A DNA stretch of 8,276 nucleotides, from positions 1-8,276 of the forward strand of contig JABABH010000019.1 in assembly GCA_014238325.1 (NCBI GenBank), given 5' to 3'. Shown here in pieces: positions 6,927 through 8,276 of the stretch. Position 1 is the first letter of the stretch. Each line of letters begins with the position of its first letter. The notes under the pieces were generated by a model. The model saw only the letters and a program-made list of their open reading frames with translations, was not told where the DNA came from and did not search any database. This DNA is from Coxiellaceae bacterium (lineage in GTDB: Bacteria > Pseudomonadota > Gammaproteobacteria > Coxiellales > Coxiellaceae). A program made the translations under genes and the position numbers.

Positions 6927-6955
6927 AGTCTATCACGGCCTATTTCATTTGTCAG
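6927..6955 (-). promoter_or_regulatory. Probable icd promoter
   Basis: Read on the minus strand, CTGACA (6950-6955) and TAGACT (6927-6932) are separated by 17 bases. They match the sigma-70 -35 in five of six positions and the -10 in four of six. Transcription would start near 6920, leaving an untranslated leader of about 50 bases before the GGAG site and the icd start. This implies icd can be transcribed apart from queA. Confidence 0.45.
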
Positions 6956-7013
6956 CCTGGGACAGCCCCGCCTTCCATCCTACCCTCTTTGCAACCCGAT
7001 GGGGATCCGGTGA

Positions 7014-8057
7014 TCATGAAAAAGGCTGTTGAATAAACATGGCATCTCCATAACTAAAAAATCGATAGTGTTCCTGAATGGCTGTCTGGTAAGCTCGCAT
7101 AATATTATCATAGCCAGCAAAAGCACACACCAACATCAATAAGCTAGATTTTGGCCTATGAAAATTCGTAATCAGCGCATCAATGCATTGAAAACGAAAT
7201 CCAGGATAAATAAACAACTGTGTCTCCCCCGAAAATGGTGATAGGTTGCCTGATCGCCCCGCTGTTTCCAAAGCTCGCACCACCGTCGTACCCACGGCAA
7301 TAACACGCCCTCCCTGTCCACGGCAACGTGCAATGGCTTCACATAAATCAGATCCCACTTCTACATATTCACTATGCATGGTGTGCTGACTAATATTGTG
7401 CTCACGTACAGGTTGGAAGGTACCAGCGCCGATATGTAGGGTCAATTGAGCCATAGCTATATTTTTTTTCTGCAATAAGCTGAGCATATGAGTGTCAAAA
7501 TGCAAGGCCGCTGTGGGTGCTGCCACGGCACCCGGATGTCGTGCGAAAATAGTTTGATAATCCTCTTCGTCACGACGCTCTGGACGCCGTAATATGTAGG
7601 GCGGCAAAGGCACTTCACCGAAACGCTGCAGCAAGGATAGTAAAGGCGTGGCAGCATTGGATTGCAACTCAAATAATTCCCCTTTTCGTGCCAATACCGT
7701 GAGCGTAAACGCATCATCGATGCTAATGAGCTGCCCTGGCTTCGGAGCCTTACTGGCGCGCATATGCGCAAGCATCCGATCCTTATCTAAAAGACGCTCT
7801 ACTAAGCACTCAACTCGTCCACCGCTGGACTTATATCCTCTCAGTCGTGCTGGTATCACTTTTGTATCATTAAAAATTATTAAATCATGGGCTTTCAGCC
7901 AATTCGGCAACATCGTAAAGTGATGATGCTGAATCTCCTGCTGATCAGGATGAACGTACATTAAACGACTTGCTGATCGCTGCGGCAAGGGATGTTGTGC
8001 AATCAAGGCATCGGGTACGACGTAATCGAAATCATCTAAACACCAATTTTTACTCAT
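7014..8057 (-). CDS. queA: S-adenosylmethionine:tRNA ribosyltransferase-isomerase
   Basis: QueA transfers and rearranges the ribosyl group of S-adenosylmethionine onto preQ1 at the wobble base of GUN-anticodon tRNAs, making epoxyqueuosine, the step after Tgt in queuosine synthesis. The whole family pattern is visible: DFDYVVPDALIAQHPLPQRS at the N-terminus, FNDTKVIPARLRG, RMLAHMRASKAPKPGQ, VPLPPYI, PGAVAAPTAALHFD, LHIGAGTFQPVR, HSEYVEV, VIAVGTTVVRALE, QLFIYPGF, ALITNFHRPKSSLLMLVCAFAGY and YRFFSYGDAMFI near the end. At 347 residues it is close to E. coli (356). A GTG at 8075 would add six residues (VVIVD then Met), but ATG 8057 fits the family N-terminus better; neither has a strong ribosome site. 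The usual APTAGLHF reads APTAALHF here, a Gly-to-Ala change. The common neighbours tgt, yajC and secDF are not in view downstream, where icd follows after 144 bases. Confidence 0.96.
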   Translation of the reverse strand: MSKNWCLDDFDYVVPDALIAQHPLPQRSASRLMYVHPDQQEIQHHHFTMLPNWLKAHDLIIFNDTKVIPARLRGYKSSGGRVECLVERLLDKDRMLAHMRASKAPKPGQLISIDDAFTLTVLARKGELFELQSNAATPLLSLLQRFGEVPLPPYILRRPERRDEEDYQTIFARHPGAVAAPTAALHFDTHMLSLLQKKNIAMAQLTLHIGAGTFQPVREHNISQHTMHSEYVEVGSDLCEAIARCRGQGGRVIAVGTTVVRALETAGRSGNLSPFSGETQLFIYPGFRFQCIDALITNFHRPKSSLLMLVCAFAGYDNIMRAYQTAIQEHYRFFSYGDAMFIQQPFS

Positions 8058-8233
8058 ATCTACTATGACAACCACGATAAATTTGAAAAGAGATGAAGCC
8101 TGCTTCTTAACCTTTAAGATTCAATAAAAGCACCCTATAATAATTAAGATGCGTGCGTTAAATAGTGGTCACAGATAGGCTGCAACCATAACTTGGAACC
8201 ATGCCTAGCGATTGCGATATACTCTATACGGTA

Positions 8234-8276
8234 TATACCCATGCCACTTCAAGATGCGAAGCATGCACTTGAAGTG
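8234..8276 (+). mobile_element. MITE-like repeat, copy C, left end only
   Basis: The last 43 bases match the left end of copy B (534-576) with three differences: TATACC, then the CACTTCAAG/CTTGAAGTG hairpin. The window ends just after the hairpin. Its orientation is that of copies A and B. It lies upstream of queA, about 175 bases before its start codon. Confidence 0.8.

Noticed and set aside
8076..8233. tRNA or other RNA gene upstream of queA
   Set aside because: No cloverleaf or conserved T-loop sequence; only AT-rich spacer with poor promoter-like hexamers.
1..8276. Composite transposon bounded by the repeats
   Set aside because: The copies carry no transposase, none lies between them, and the enclosed genes are ordinary chromosomal housekeeping genes.

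Overview
The window looks like a piece of a gammaproteobacterial chromosome, probably from an intracellular or host-associated member of the Legionellales (Legionella, Coxiella, Rickettsiella relatives). This is inference. It rests on E. coli-like ClpA, NADP-dependent Icd and QueA in moderately AT-rich DNA, on two ankyrin-repeat genes of the kind common as type IV effectors in that order, on a PmrA-like promoter motif before one of them, and on a clpA/icd neighbourhood like that of many gammaproteobacteria. No taxonomic marker was searched.

Layout. Positions 1-80 are the right end of a short structured repeat (copy A). It has entered a minus-strand ankyrin-repeat gene (1-468), whose frame runs on through the repeat and off the window. 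A complete 187-bp copy (B) lies at 534-720, and the left end of a third (C) begins at 8234 and leaves the window. All three have the same orientation, carry TATACC/GGTATA ends and fold into hairpins; they look like a MITE. From 857 to 2272 on the plus strand is an intact 471-residue protein with about ten ankyrin repeats, preceded by a PmrA-box-like tandem repeat and a -10 hexamer. Convergent to it is clpA (2311-4611, minus), the AAA+ unfoldase of ClpAP.

Upstream of clpA, where many gammaproteobacteria have clpS, there are instead about 460 bases with no recognisable gene and only a 23-codon frame overlapping the clpA start. Next comes an unrecognised 173-residue gene (5070-5591, plus), tail to tail with icd (5610-6869, minus). 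After a 144-base gap with a promoter candidate follows queA (7014-8057, minus), apparently without its common partner tgt next to it.

The core genes do housekeeping work: protein quality control (ClpA), the TCA cycle (Icd) and queuosine tRNA modification (QueA). The accessory layer is the ankyrin genes, the orphan gene and the repeats. The most interesting points are the repeat family, its capture as the C-terminal coding sequence of a broken ankyrin gene, the PmrA-like control of the intact ankyrin gene, and the missing clpS.
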